A DNA stretch of 8,632 bases. It comes from an uncultured Clostridia bacterium. Its GTDB lineage: Bacteria; Bacillota; Clostridia; Peptostreptococcales; Anaerovoracaceae. Both the position numbers and the translations under genes were made by a program. Under the pieces are notes generated by a model, which saw only the letters and a list, made by a program, of their open reading frames with translations, was not told the DNA's origin and did not search any database. Of the stretch, positions 1 to 7,254 are shown in pieces (position 1 is the first letter of the stretch; each line of letters starts with the position of its first letter). The stretch is from assembly GCA_945788655.1 (NCBI GenBank), contig CALZMV010000049.1, positions 1 to 8,632 of the forward strand, given 5' to 3'.

Positions 1-1227
1 AACCAGCGATTTATTGTCTACCTTGTACAGGATTTCCACAATGTTTCGCATATGTGATGAGAATGTACTGAGGCTCTGCTCGATGCTCTGCTCATCACCA
101 ATGTCTGCAAAGACCTGCTCAAAAATAGGAATTCTGCTTGTCGATGCCGCAGGGATATGGAGTCCGCTCTGTGCCATAAGGACAAGCAGCCCTGTAGTTT
201 TCAGGGTTACTGTCTTACCGCCTGTATTGGGACCTGTCACCACCAGGGTTGTATAATCTCCTCCTACGGAAACATTGATAGGAACAACCTTCTTGCTCTG
301 TATCAGGGGATGTCTCGCCTCTTTCAGCTCCAGTTCTCCTCCGTCTGCAATTACAGGACATTCTGCCTTCATTTTAACGGACAGCTTTGCCTTGGCAAAT
401 ATCTTATCGAGAGTTACAAGGAGTTTCTGATTGTTCATTAAATCGTGGAAATGCTCGCAGACATTTGATGACAGTTCTGCAAGAATTCTTTCGATTTCTG
501 CCTTTTCTGCCAGTTCAAGCTCTCTCAGTTCATTGTTAAGGTTGACAATTACCTGCGGCTCAATAAAGATTGTTGCACCGGTCTGAGACTGGTCATGAAC
601 GATTCCCGGGAACTTGCCTCTGTGTTCAGCCTTTACAGGAATAACATAACGCCCATCACGCATGGTAACGATAGCATCCTGAAGATATGTCCTGTTGTCC
701 TGAGAATTCAGGATGTGATTCAGCCTGTTCTTTATAGCATCGTTTTGTCTTGCCATAGCTCTTCTGATATTCTTAAGTTCAGAAGACGCATTATCGGACA
801 TCTCATCTTCAGAGATAATGCTCATATCAATCTTTTCTATGAGCCTCGGAAAAGTAACCAGAATCTCCCTTATTCCATCTAATATTGGCAGCTGAGGAAG
901 GTCACTCTTTAAAAAAGTGATTACATTGCTTGTGACCTTCATATTGTATAGAATATGCAGAAGCTGCCTCATAGTCAGCGTTCCGCCTTTTTTTACAAAG
1001 TACAGGTGGTCCTCAATATCATATATCTGACCAAGAGGAAGTGAACCTTTTCGCACTATTACATCGACGGCTTCAGATGTTTCAGCAAGTCCGTCAAGAA
1101 TATCGCCCCTGTTTGTCATAGGCTTAAGCTTTGACAGTTCTTTCTTGGCAGGCTCTGATGTTGCCTGCTGAACCAGAAGCTCAATTATTTTATTGTATTC
1201 TAATGTTCTCAGTGCCTTAGATTTCAT
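1..1227 (-). CDS. mutS2: Endonuclease MutS2, N-terminal part (3' end outside window)
   Basis: MutS2 is a MutS-type ATPase that acts outside mismatch repair: it suppresses or modulates homologous recombination in some species and in Bacillus has been tied to splitting collided ribosomes (also called RqcU). The frame runs open from the ATG at 1227 to the left edge, giving 409 residues of the usual 780-790. The N-terminus KSKALRTLEYNKIIELL is typical of the family. Core and clamp helices follow, with FPGIVHDQSQTGATIFIEP at about 207-224. The ATPase domain begins near 300 with EARHPLI, the Walker A GPNTGGKT is at 332-339, and the conserved IGDEQSIEQSLSTFSSH lies at about 376-392. The Walker B DE motif, KOW region and C-terminal Smr nuclease domain would lie past the edge, so their presence cannot be judged. 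GAGGG three bases before the ATG is a close-set ribosome site, and overlap with zapA suggests coupled translation. Confidence 0.97.
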   Translation of the reverse strand, partial: MKSKALRTLEYNKIIELLVQQATSEPAKKELSKLKPMTNRGDILDGLAETSEAVDVIVRKGSLPLGQIYDIEDHLYFVKKGGTLTMRQLLHILYNMKVTSNVITFLKSDLPQLPILDGIREILVTFPRLIEKIDMSIISEDEMSDNASSELKNIRRAMARQNDAIKNRLNHILNSQDNRTYLQDAIVTMRDGRYVIPVKAEHRGKFPGIVHDQSQTGATIFIEPQVIVNLNNELRELELAEKAEIERILAELSSNVCEHFHDLMNNQKLLVTLDKIFAKAKLSVKMKAECPVIADGGELELKEARHPLIQSKKVVPINVSVGGDYTTLVVTGPNTGGKTVTLKTTGLLVLMAQSGLHIPAASTSRIPIFEQVFADIGDEQSIEQSLSTFSSHMRNIVEILYKVDNKSLV

Positions 1228-1690
1228 TTGCCCTCTTATACTTTTCTAATTCATTTTTTAATTGAAGATTTTCCATCTGAAGGTCAAAAAACATGTTTTC
1301 GAACTCACTGCATTTTGCCTCAAGATCCTTGTATTTTTCTTCACTCTGTTCTTTTTCTTCTGCAGCCTTTGCCGCACTTTCTTTATACTGCAAAAAGCTC
1401 TTTTTAGCTTCTTCCCAAAGCCTGATGTAATGCTGTACATCTTTTTCCAGCTGATTTTTAGTTTCTCTGAGGCGCTCGGTTTCTTCAAGCGCCTCATAAT
1501 ATTCATCAGCAATGTTTACAGCAGTTAAAACAGCAAGGGCACCTTGACCATTGCTGGAAAAGCCGCGTCCCAATTCACGCATCTTTTCATTTACATGGCC
1601 TGCAATTTTCTTAATGGTCTCTTCATCTCTATCACCTGCAATGGTGTATTCCTGACCATAGATTCTTACCTTTACCTTGTTGTTTTCCAT
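1217..1690 (-). CDS. zapA: Cell division protein ZapA with long coiled-coil tail
   Basis: ZapA binds FtsZ directly and cross-links protofilaments, stabilising the Z-ring. The N-terminal ZapA domain fills about residues 1-68: KVKVRIYGQEYTIAGD opens the beta strands, followed by the helix ETIKKIAGHVNEKMREL and the conserved AVLTAVNIADEY segment. From about 65 to 153 the protein is a nearly unbroken charged helix rich in Glu, Lys and Gln, with Leu-spaced heptads near the end (LQMENLQLKNELEKY). At 157 residues it is clearly longer than the 85-110 of Bacillus or E. coli ZapA, and the extra length is all coiled coil. Longer forms occur in Clostridia, so this is an extended family member and not a fusion, as far as can be seen. 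The pheT-zapA linkage is also known in Bacillus, where rnhC lies between them; rnhC is absent here. The TAA overlaps the mutS2 start by 11 bases. Confidence 0.93.
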   Translation of the reverse strand: MENNKVKVRIYGQEYTIAGDRDEETIKKIAGHVNEKMRELGRGFSSNGQGALAVLTAVNIADEYYEALEETERLRETKNQLEKDVQHYIRLWEEAKKSFLQYKESAAKAAEEKEQSEEKYKDLEAKCSEFENMFFDLQMENLQLKNELEKYKRANEI

Positions 1691-1696
1691 TTTAAA

Positions 1697-1702
1697 CTCC
1701 TT
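1697..1702 (-). promoter_or_regulatory. Shine-Dalgarno of zapA
   Basis: AAGGAG on the minus strand is placed six bases before the zapA ATG at 1690, within the 20-base gap after pheT. It fixes the zapA start. The gap has no space for a promoter or terminator, so zapA belongs to the pheST transcript. Confidence 0.7.
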
Positions 1703-1710
1703 AGTTACCT

Positions 1711-4173
1711 CTAATTATCTCTCAAAGTCAGACCTAATTTTTCTTCAAGTGCCTTTAAGATTTCATTCTGAGTCTTAGCAATATCTTCTTCATTAAGAGT
1801 TCTTTCATCGTGTCTGTAAGTAAGTGCAAACGCAACTGACTTCTTGTTTTCTCCTACCTGTGGTCCTCTGTAAACGTCGAACAGTTTAACTTCTCTTAAG
1901 ATATTACCGCCTGCACCCTTAATAACCTTTTCAATTTCTCCTACGGTCATATCTTCGTCTACAACTAATGCGATATCTCTGGAAGTTGCAGGGTACTTTG
2001 GAAGTGGAGTAAATACCTTTTCGGTATTTGCAATTTCAGTTACCAGGCTGAAGAATAGTTCTGCAGCATAGCAGCGAACGCCGATTCCATACTTTTCTGC
2101 AACGTCAGGATGAACTTCACCCATGATTCCGATTTCAACCATTTCTTCAACGATTCCGTTTGGAGTAACTGTAGCTGCAGGTACTGCTATTCTTGCACAT
2201 CTTCCTGGGTGGAAAGTGCCGTATTCTGATTCAGCAATAAATTCAACATCCTTGATGCCTAATTTAGCAAGGAGCTCAATAATGGCACCCTTTAATGTGA
2301 AGAAATCTTCATCTTTACCATAAAAACCGATGGACATTGAGTCGCTTTCTGTAGGAAGCGCTGTTTCATCCATAAGGTTAACCATGAAAGTATTGCCTAT
2401 TTCGAAGGCTCTTAAACTTTCTCTGTTTCTTGAATAGTTTCTGCCCATTACTTCAAAAAGTCCGGGCATCAGAACTGTTCTCATTACGGAAGTATCTTCT
2501 CCAAGAGGATTTAAGATTCTTACAAAAGCTCTTTCCCATGAATCTTCATCTACTCTTATATTGTCAACACCCTTAGGGCTTACGAAGGAATATGTCTGAA
2601 TTTCGTTTGCACCCAGTGCACACATAATTTCTCTTGCCTGATCCTTAATATCCCTTTCGTAGGACTGGGATGCTTCATTATTTCCCTTTGGAATTGTCAC
2701 AGGCAGGTTGTCGTATCCATAAAGTCTTGCAACTTCTTCAATAAGGTCTTCCTCGATTTCAATGTCCTGTCTTACTGTCGGAGCAGTAACATAAAGGTCA
2801 TCGCCTTCTCCTTCAACCTTCATTTCCAGGCTTTCAAAGTACTTGACCATCTGTTCTCTTGGAATATCAATTCCTAAAACATTGTTTATTCTGCTTACTC
2901 TGCCGTGAACGATCTTAGCTTCTTCTACTGCAGGATAAACGTCTACTGATCCGCCTACAACCTTACCTGCGCCGATTAGTTCAATTAAGTGGCATACTCT
3001 GTCAGCAGCAGCCTTGCAAAGGTTAGGATCGATACCCTTTTCATACCTTGAAGATGCCTCTGTACGAAGTCCTAATCTCTTTGCAGTAGTTCTTACGCTG
3101 CCTCCAACAAAATTTGCAGATTCGATAACGATAGTATTTGTATCCGCTTCGATCTCTGAGTTTAAGCCGCCCATTACACCGGCAACAGCAATTGATTTTT
3201 CTGCATCATGAATCATTAGCATCTTATCGTCAAGCTTTCTTTCAGTGCCGTCTAGTGTAGTAAACATTTCGCCGTCTTCAGCTGTATCTACCACGATTTT
3301 TGCGCCGGCAACGCTGTTGATATCAAAAGCATGAAGCGGCTGGCCGTATTCAAGCATTACGAAGTTTGTAATATCAACGATGTTGTTGATAGGTCTCATA
3401 CCTGCGTGGATAAGTCTTCTCTGCAGCCACCATGGAGAATCTTCAACCTTGACATCTTTAACAATTCTCGCAATATATCTCTTGCAAAGGTCAGATTTTA
3501 CTTCAACCTGAATGTAATCAGCAGCATTCCCTTCCTGAGCTTTGCATTCAGTTTCAGGATAATCGAATTTTGTATCGAATGTAGCTGCCGCTTCTCTTGC
3601 CATACCTATCATGGAAAGGCAATCAGGACGGTTAGGAGTGATTTCGAAATCCACTATGCAATCCTTTAATTCAAGTGCTTCAGCGAAATCCATGCCTACA
3701 GGATATTCCTCGCCTAAAATCCATATACCATCCCTCTGGTTTACAGGAACCACTTTGTCTTCAAAACCAAGTTCGCCGAAGGAGCAGAGCATACCGCAGG
3801 ATTCCACTCCTCTAAGCTTACCGGCTTTAATCTCAGTGCCGCCTTCCTTCTTTGGCTGTCCATGAAGAGGACCCGGAATTCTGCTTCCATCAAGAGCTAC
3901 AGGAACATATGCTCCTTCAAATACATTTGGTGCTCCTGTTACAATCTGAACAGGTTCTTGGCCTCCCACATCCACCTGACAAACCACAAGTTTTTCTGCA
4001 TCCGGATGCTTTTCTATTTTTAATATTTTGCCCACAACAACCTTTTCCATGTCATTGCCGACTTCCTCCATTGTTTCAAGGTTTGAGCCGGACATGATCA
4101 TTCTGTCACAGAAAGTTTGCGGGTCGACATTAATATCTACATAGTCTTTTAACCATTCTAATGAAACTATCAT
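1711..4173 (-). CDS. pheT: Phenylalanine--tRNA ligase beta subunit
   Basis: PheT pairs with PheS; it carries the editing site that clears Tyr-tRNA-Phe and much of the tRNA-binding surface. The 820-residue protein is slightly longer than the usual 790-805. Domains in order are: N-terminal MIVSLEWLKDYV; EMAP/OB-fold tRNA-binding domain at about 40-155 with GKILKIEKHPDAEKL and RGVESCGMLCS; the B3/B4 editing domain at about 215-390, including FDFEITPNRPDCLS-like sequence just before it and HAFD at 281-284; B5 at about 415-485; a catalytic-like but inactive core at about 500-710; and the C-terminal ferredoxin-fold anticodon-binding domain at about 725-818 (PKYPATSRDIALVV to RTLNEEDI). A stretch at about 97-113 (SRIPGPLHGQPKKEGG) looks longer than the short loop seen in most relatives. 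GGAGGT at 4188-4183 lies 9 bases before the ATG and almost touches the pheS stop. Confidence 0.99.
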   Translation of the reverse strand: MIVSLEWLKDYVDINVDPQTFCDRMIMSGSNLETMEEVGNDMEKVVVGKILKIEKHPDAEKLVVCQVDVGGQEPVQIVTGAPNVFEGAYVPVALDGSRIPGPLHGQPKKEGGTEIKAGKLRGVESCGMLCSFGELGFEDKVVPVNQRDGIWILGEEYPVGMDFAEALELKDCIVDFEITPNRPDCLSMIGMAREAAATFDTKFDYPETECKAQEGNAADYIQVEVKSDLCKRYIARIVKDVKVEDSPWWLQRRLIHAGMRPINNIVDITNFVMLEYGQPLHAFDINSVAGAKIVVDTAEDGEMFTTLDGTERKLDDKMLMIHDAEKSIAVAGVMGGLNSEIEADTNTIVIESANFVGGSVRTTAKRLGLRTEASSRYEKGIDPNLCKAAADRVCHLIELIGAGKVVGGSVDVYPAVEEAKIVHGRVSRINNVLGIDIPREQMVKYFESLEMKVEGEGDDLYVTAPTVRQDIEIEEDLIEEVARLYGYDNLPVTIPKGNNEASQSYERDIKDQAREIMCALGANEIQTYSFVSPKGVDNIRVDEDSWERAFVRILNPLGEDTSVMRTVLMPGLFEVMGRNYSRNRESLRAFEIGNTFMVNLMDETALPTESDSMSIGFYGKDEDFFTLKGAIIELLAKLGIKDVEFIAESEYGTFHPGRCARIAVPAATVTPNGIVEEMVEIGIMGEVHPDVAEKYGIGVRCYAAELFFSLVTEIANTEKVFTPLPKYPATSRDIALVVDEDMTVGEIEKVIKGAGGNILREVKLFDVYRGPQVGENKKSVAFALTYRHDERTLNEEDIAKTQNEILKALEEKLGLTLRDN

Positions 4174-4189
4174 TTACCTAGTACCTCCG

Positions 4190-5212
4190 TTATTTGAACT
4201 GTTCGATGAAACGCATATCGTTTTCGAAGAACAATCTGATATCATCAATTTCGTATTTAAGCATTGCAACTCGTTCTACACCTACACCGAAGGCAAAACC
4301 TGTATACTTTTCAGTATCGATTCCGCCAACCTTAAGAACGTTCGGATGTACCATACCGCAGCCGAGAATTTCAATCCAGCCGCTTCCCTTGCATACTCTG
4401 CAGCCCTTGCCGCCGCATTTAAAGCATGAAACGTCCATTTCAGCTGAAGGTTCAGTAAACGGGAAGTGATGAGGTCTGAATTTAGTCTTTGTTTCAGGAC
4501 CGAACATCTGCTTTGCAAAGCTGTCAAGAACACCCTTCAGGTCAGCCATTGTAATGCCTTCATCAACTACAAGGCCTTCAACCTGATGGAACATTGGTGA
4601 GTGAGTAGCATCAGGTGTATCACATCTGAAAGTTCTTCCCGGTGCAAATACTCTTATTGGAGGTTTCTGCTTCTGCAGGGTTCTTACCTGAACAGGAGAA
4701 GTCTGTGTTCTTAAAAGCGTTTTTTCACTGATATAGAATGTATCAGTCCAGTCTCTTGCAGGATGATCTGCCGGTGCATTCAATCCGTCAAAGTTGTTGA
4801 AGACAGTTTCAACTTCAGGACCTTCCACAAGAGAGAATCCCATGGATTTGAATACTTTTGAGATTTCTTCCATTGTAATTGTCAGAGGATGCTTAGTTCC
4901 GAGGCTGTAAACCTTACCCGGTTCAGTAACGTCTATAACTTCTGCCGCAAACTTTGCAGCCTTTTCCTTTTCTTTAAGATTGTTAACTGTTTCAGCAAGC
5001 AAGCCTTCGATTTCTGCTCTTACCTGGTTTGCTGCCTGACCTAATTCTTTTCTTTCATCAGGGGAAAGTTTACCCATTGATTTTAAAATTTCTGTTAAAG
5101 CTCCTTTTTTACCCAGAACTTTAATTCTTGTTTCTTCTGCATCCTGAAGTGATGCGGCTTTTTCAAGCTGTGCCTTTGATTCTTCAAGAATCTCTTTTAA
5201 TCTTTCTTGCAT
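4190..5212 (-). CDS. pheS: Phenylalanine--tRNA ligase alpha subunit
   Basis: PheS is the catalytic subunit of the (alpha-beta)2 phenylalanyl-tRNA synthetase, which makes Phe-AMP and charges tRNA-Phe in the cytoplasm. The 340 residues match the family length (about 330-350). An N-terminal coiled-coil that grips tRNA covers about 1-90. The class II core follows: motif 1 around 108-135 (HPLTITMEEI to VEGPEVE), motif 2 around 187-213 (FAPGRTFRCD then HSPMFHQVEG) and motif 3 at 305-320 (GFAFGVGVERVAMLKY). FPFTEPSAEMDV at 250-261 lines the Phe pocket, and Ala307 in motif 3 corresponds to the specificity Ala294 of E. coli. Cys263, 266, 271 and 274 form a C-x2-C-x4-C-x2-C cluster that could bind a metal. 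The gene starts 9 bases after the methyltransferase and ends 16 bases before pheT. Confidence 0.99.
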   Translation of the reverse strand: MQERLKEILEESKAQLEKAASLQDAEETRIKVLGKKGALTEILKSMGKLSPDERKELGQAANQVRAEIEGLLAETVNNLKEKEKAAKFAAEVIDVTEPGKVYSLGTKHPLTITMEEISKVFKSMGFSLVEGPEVETVFNNFDGLNAPADHPARDWTDTFYISEKTLLRTQTSPVQVRTLQKQKPPIRVFAPGRTFRCDTPDATHSPMFHQVEGLVVDEGITMADLKGVLDSFAKQMFGPETKTKFRPHHFPFTEPSAEMDVSCFKCGGKGCRVCKGSGWIEILGCGMVHPNVLKVGGIDTEKYTGFAFGVGVERVAMLKYEIDDIRLFFENDMRFIEQFK

Positions 5213-5219
5213 TTCTTAA

Positions 5220-5223
5220 CCTC
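5220..5223 (-). promoter_or_regulatory. Shine-Dalgarno of pheS inside the stop of the methyltransferase gene
   Basis: The minus-strand bases GAGG sit 7 bases before the pheS ATG and share bases with the TGA stop of the upstream gene. A ribosome finishing the methyltransferase therefore ends on the pheS initiation site, which argues for translational coupling. There is no room for a T-box leader or a promoter in the 9-base gap. Confidence 0.65.
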
Positions 5224-6007
5224 ATTTTCTAACAGATTCATACATGATTATCGCCGCTGCAACTGAAGCGTTGAGTGACTCAATATTCCCATGCATAGGA
5301 ATTTTTATTTTAACATCGGACTTTTCTATGAGTTCCCGGCTTATTCCGTTTCCTTCATTTCCTACAATAAGTGCGATGTCCTCTTTCAAATTTTCCTCGT
5401 AATAAAACCTGCTGCCGTCAAGGCAGGTTGCCACAAGCCTCTTACCTGTTTTTTGGGCAAAGGCTGCCAACTGGTCATTGTCTTCCACGTAAGCTATCGG
5501 AACGCGAAAGAGTGAGCCTGCAGCTGCTCTGACTACCTTGGGAGCATAAATATCCGCAGTGCCCTTCATGGCGATTACAAGCTCATACCCTGCAGCATCA
5601 GCTGTTCTGATTATTGTTCCGATGTTGCCCGGATCCTGAAGTCTGTCTAAAACGACAAAATTCCCTGATGATTTGCGTCTGTTTCTGTCCGCAAAATCCT
5701 CAAGGGAAAACTCAGGTTTCTTTACCGAAGCGATTATGCCTTGGCTGGTCTGTGTCTTTGCAAGCTGATCAAATAACTTTGATTCCGTTACATAGACACT
5801 GTCTTCATCCATCCAAGGCTTCATAAATCGTGACTCATCTCCCATGCGTATAAGTATCTGCCGTATCACAGCCCCGTTCTTATGCGCTTCTTCAATAAGA
5901 TTTTCGCCTTCGATGAGATATAGTCCAAACCTGTCCCGATATTTTTTCGTCTCAAGCTTTTGAAAGTCCTTAAATATTTGATTGTTTTTTGAACTTATTT
6001 CTCTCAT
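5222..6007 (-). CDS. SpoU/TrmH-family 2'-O-ribose RNA methyltransferase (YsgA/RlmP-like)
   Basis: This enzyme class transfers a methyl group from S-adenosylmethionine to a ribose 2'-OH in rRNA or tRNA, using a deep trefoil-knot (SPOUT) fold as a dimer. Counting from the ATG (261 residues), an N-terminal substrate-binding domain fills about 1-95. The catalytic domain then shows all three SpoU motifs: LDRLQDPGNIGTIIRTADAAG-type motif 1 around 120-140 with the conserved Asn and Arg, IVGNEGNGIS at about 214-223, and IPMHGNIESLNAS at about 236-248. The Bacillus gene at the same place, ahead of pheST, is ysgA, reported as RlmP, which methylates a guanosine in the 23S rRNA A-loop; the same substrate is plausible here but not shown by sequence. 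The start is uncertain: an in-frame GTG at 6019 would add four residues, but neither site has a good Shine-Dalgarno (only GTGG, eight bases before the ATG). I prefer the ATG because MREISSKNN is the usual family beginning. Confidence 0.9.
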   Translation of the reverse strand: MREISSKNNQIFKDFQKLETKKYRDRFGLYLIEGENLIEEAHKNGAVIRQILIRMGDESRFMKPWMDEDSVYVTESKLFDQLAKTQTSQGIIASVKKPEFSLEDFADRNRRKSSGNFVVLDRLQDPGNIGTIIRTADAAGYELVIAMKGTADIYAPKVVRAAAGSLFRVPIAYVEDNDQLAAFAQKTGKRLVATCLDGSRFYYEENLKEDIALIVGNEGNGISRELIEKSDVKIKIPMHGNIESLNASVAAAIIMYESVRK

Positions 6008-6021
6008 TTTATTTACCACAA

Positions 6022-6045
6022 GAGCCGGTTATCTAAAACCGGCTC
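6022..6045 (-). terminator. Hairpin after ftsZ: weak terminator, attenuator or RNA-processing element
   Basis: A perfect inverted repeat begins 8 bases after the ftsZ TAG: on the minus strand GAGCCGGTT, a six-base loop TTAGAT, then AACCGGCTC. Six of the nine stem pairs are G-C. What follows is TTGTGGTAAATAAA and not a run of T, so it is a poor match to a classical Rho-independent terminator on either strand. The right place and the strong stem suggest partial termination, or a 3' end that protects the ftsZ message. Genes below it have no clear promoter that I can see, so some read-through is expected. Confidence 0.55.
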
Positions 6046-6053
6046 CAATTAAC

Positions 6054-7244
6054 CTATTTAAGAAAATCAGGAATCTCAAATTTGGAATTTCCTCCATCCT
6101 CATTCAAAAGATCCTGCAGCGTGCGTTCAGTACCATTTAATCCGTCAACTTGTCCAAAGACAACTTCGTCTTTTTCATCAGCCTTTGATACCTCTTCAGC
6201 CTGAGGAGCCTGCGCAGTATGCGTAGTTTCTGCAGGTCTTCCTTCAAGACCGACTCTTGGCGGTTCTTTAACAGGGGCAGCCTCTTCCTCTGCATCCTCA
6301 AAGCCTGTAGCAATAACTGTGATGGCAACCTCATCCACCATTTCTTCACTTACAGCCGCACCAAAGATAAGTATGCAGTCTCTGTCAGCCTGTTCTTCAA
6401 TCATGCCCGCAATTTCACTTACTTCAAGCATTCCTAAATCATAACCGCCTGCAACATATAAGAGAATTGCCTTAGCTCCCGCAATGGATGTTTCAAGAAG
6501 CGGACTTTCGATTGCAGACTTGACTGCATCCTTTGCCCTTGTTTCGCCCTTGCCGCGACCTGTACCCATATGTGCAAGGCCTCTGTCCGTCATTACAGAC
6601 TTAACGTCAGCAAAGTCTACGTTTATCAGTGCAAAATCAGAAATCAAATCTGAAATGCCCTGTACACCCTGTCTCAGCACATCATCTGCCATCTTAAAGG
6701 CTTCAAGCATGGAAGTGTTTCTTTCGCAGTTCTGCAGCAATCTGTCGTTAGGTACTACTACCAGTGAATCCACATATCTCTTCAGGAAGCTAACCCCAAG
6801 TTCTGCCTGCTTTCTTCTCTTGGCACCTTCGAAGGAAAACGGTCTGGTAACAACCCCTACTGTGAGAATCCCCATATCTCTTGCCGCTTTAGCAATGATT
6901 GGAGCAGCTCCTGTTCCTGTTCCGCCTCCCATACCTGCTGTTACGAAAATCATATCTGCCCCTTCCATAAGAGCAGTGATTTCGTCCAGTGTTTCTTCGG
7001 CAGCTCTCTGTCCGACTTCAGGATTTGCACCTGCACCAAGCCCTCTAGTGAGCTTTTCACCTATCTGTATCTTTGTTTCTGCTAAACATCTGTTTAACGC
7101 TTGTCTATCTGTATTAACAGCTATAAATTCTACACCCTGAAGGCCGGCTTCCACCATACGGTTAACCGCATTGCATCCGCCGCCACCAACACCGATGACT
7201 TTTATAACTGCAGCCTTTTCCATTTCAGTTTCAATCTGTAGCAT
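6054..7244 (-). CDS. ftsZ: Cell division GTPase FtsZ (tubulin homologue)
   Basis: FtsZ polymerises with GTP at mid-cell into the Z-ring that recruits the divisome. The 396-residue protein shows the GTP-binding glycine-rich GGGGCN at 20-25, the tubulin signature GGGTGTG at 106-112, and the T7 synergy loop NVDFADV at 208-214, with Asp210 and Asp213 matching the catalytic E. coli D209 and D212. The globular part ends near residue 318. An acidic, Pro/Ala-rich linker of about 70 residues follows, then the conserved C-terminal peptide KFEIPDFLK, the docking site for FtsA, SepF and similar tethers. The protein stops right after this peptide, with no extra basic tail. The ATG at 7244 is preceded by a strong AAGGAGG. 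No ftsA is next to it here, so a SepF-type anchor coded elsewhere may be used, which is inference. ZapA, a direct FtsZ partner, is coded four genes downstream. Confidence 0.99.
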   Translation of the reverse strand: MLQIETEMEKAAVIKVIGVGGGGCNAVNRMVEAGLQGVEFIAVNTDRQALNRCLAETKIQIGEKLTRGLGAGANPEVGQRAAEETLDEITALMEGADMIFVTAGMGGGTGTGAAPIIAKAARDMGILTVGVVTRPFSFEGAKRRKQAELGVSFLKRYVDSLVVVPNDRLLQNCERNTSMLEAFKMADDVLRQGVQGISDLISDFALINVDFADVKSVMTDRGLAHMGTGRGKGETRAKDAVKSAIESPLLETSIAGAKAILLYVAGGYDLGMLEVSEIAGMIEEQADRDCILIFGAAVSEEMVDEVAITVIATGFEDAEEEAAPVKEPPRVGLEGRPAETTHTAQAPQAEEVSKADEKDEVVFGQVDGLNGTERTLQDLLNEDGGNSKFEIPDFLK

Positions 7245-7254
7245 TTTTGTCCTT

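Noticed and set aside
72..98. Short direct repeat (minus-strand GAGCAGAGC twice)
   Set aside because: It encodes the conserved EQSIEQS of MutS2, so the repeat comes from the protein motif and not from a DNA element.
14..882. Three plus-strand open frames of 80-95 codons near the left edge
   Set aside because: The minus strand reads as uninterrupted MutS2 here, including the Walker A motif, so these are shadows.
3331..3865. Plus-strand frames of 112 and 84 codons opposite pheT
   Set aside because: Antisense to conserved PheT editing and tRNA-binding domains, low-complexity composition, no start signals.
6046..6085. Possible promoter in the ftsZ tail (TTGAGA, then TAGGTT 17 bases later, minus strand)
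   Set aside because: The -10 matches only 3 of 6 and lies ahead of the hairpin; the sequence is explained by the conserved KFEIPDFLK coding.
6484..7140. A 218-codon open frame on the plus strand opposite ftsZ
   Set aside because: It lies wholly antisense to the strongly conserved ftsZ and its translation is Ser/Pro/Ala/Val-rich in the way expected from a shadow frame; no ribosome site or family motif seen.
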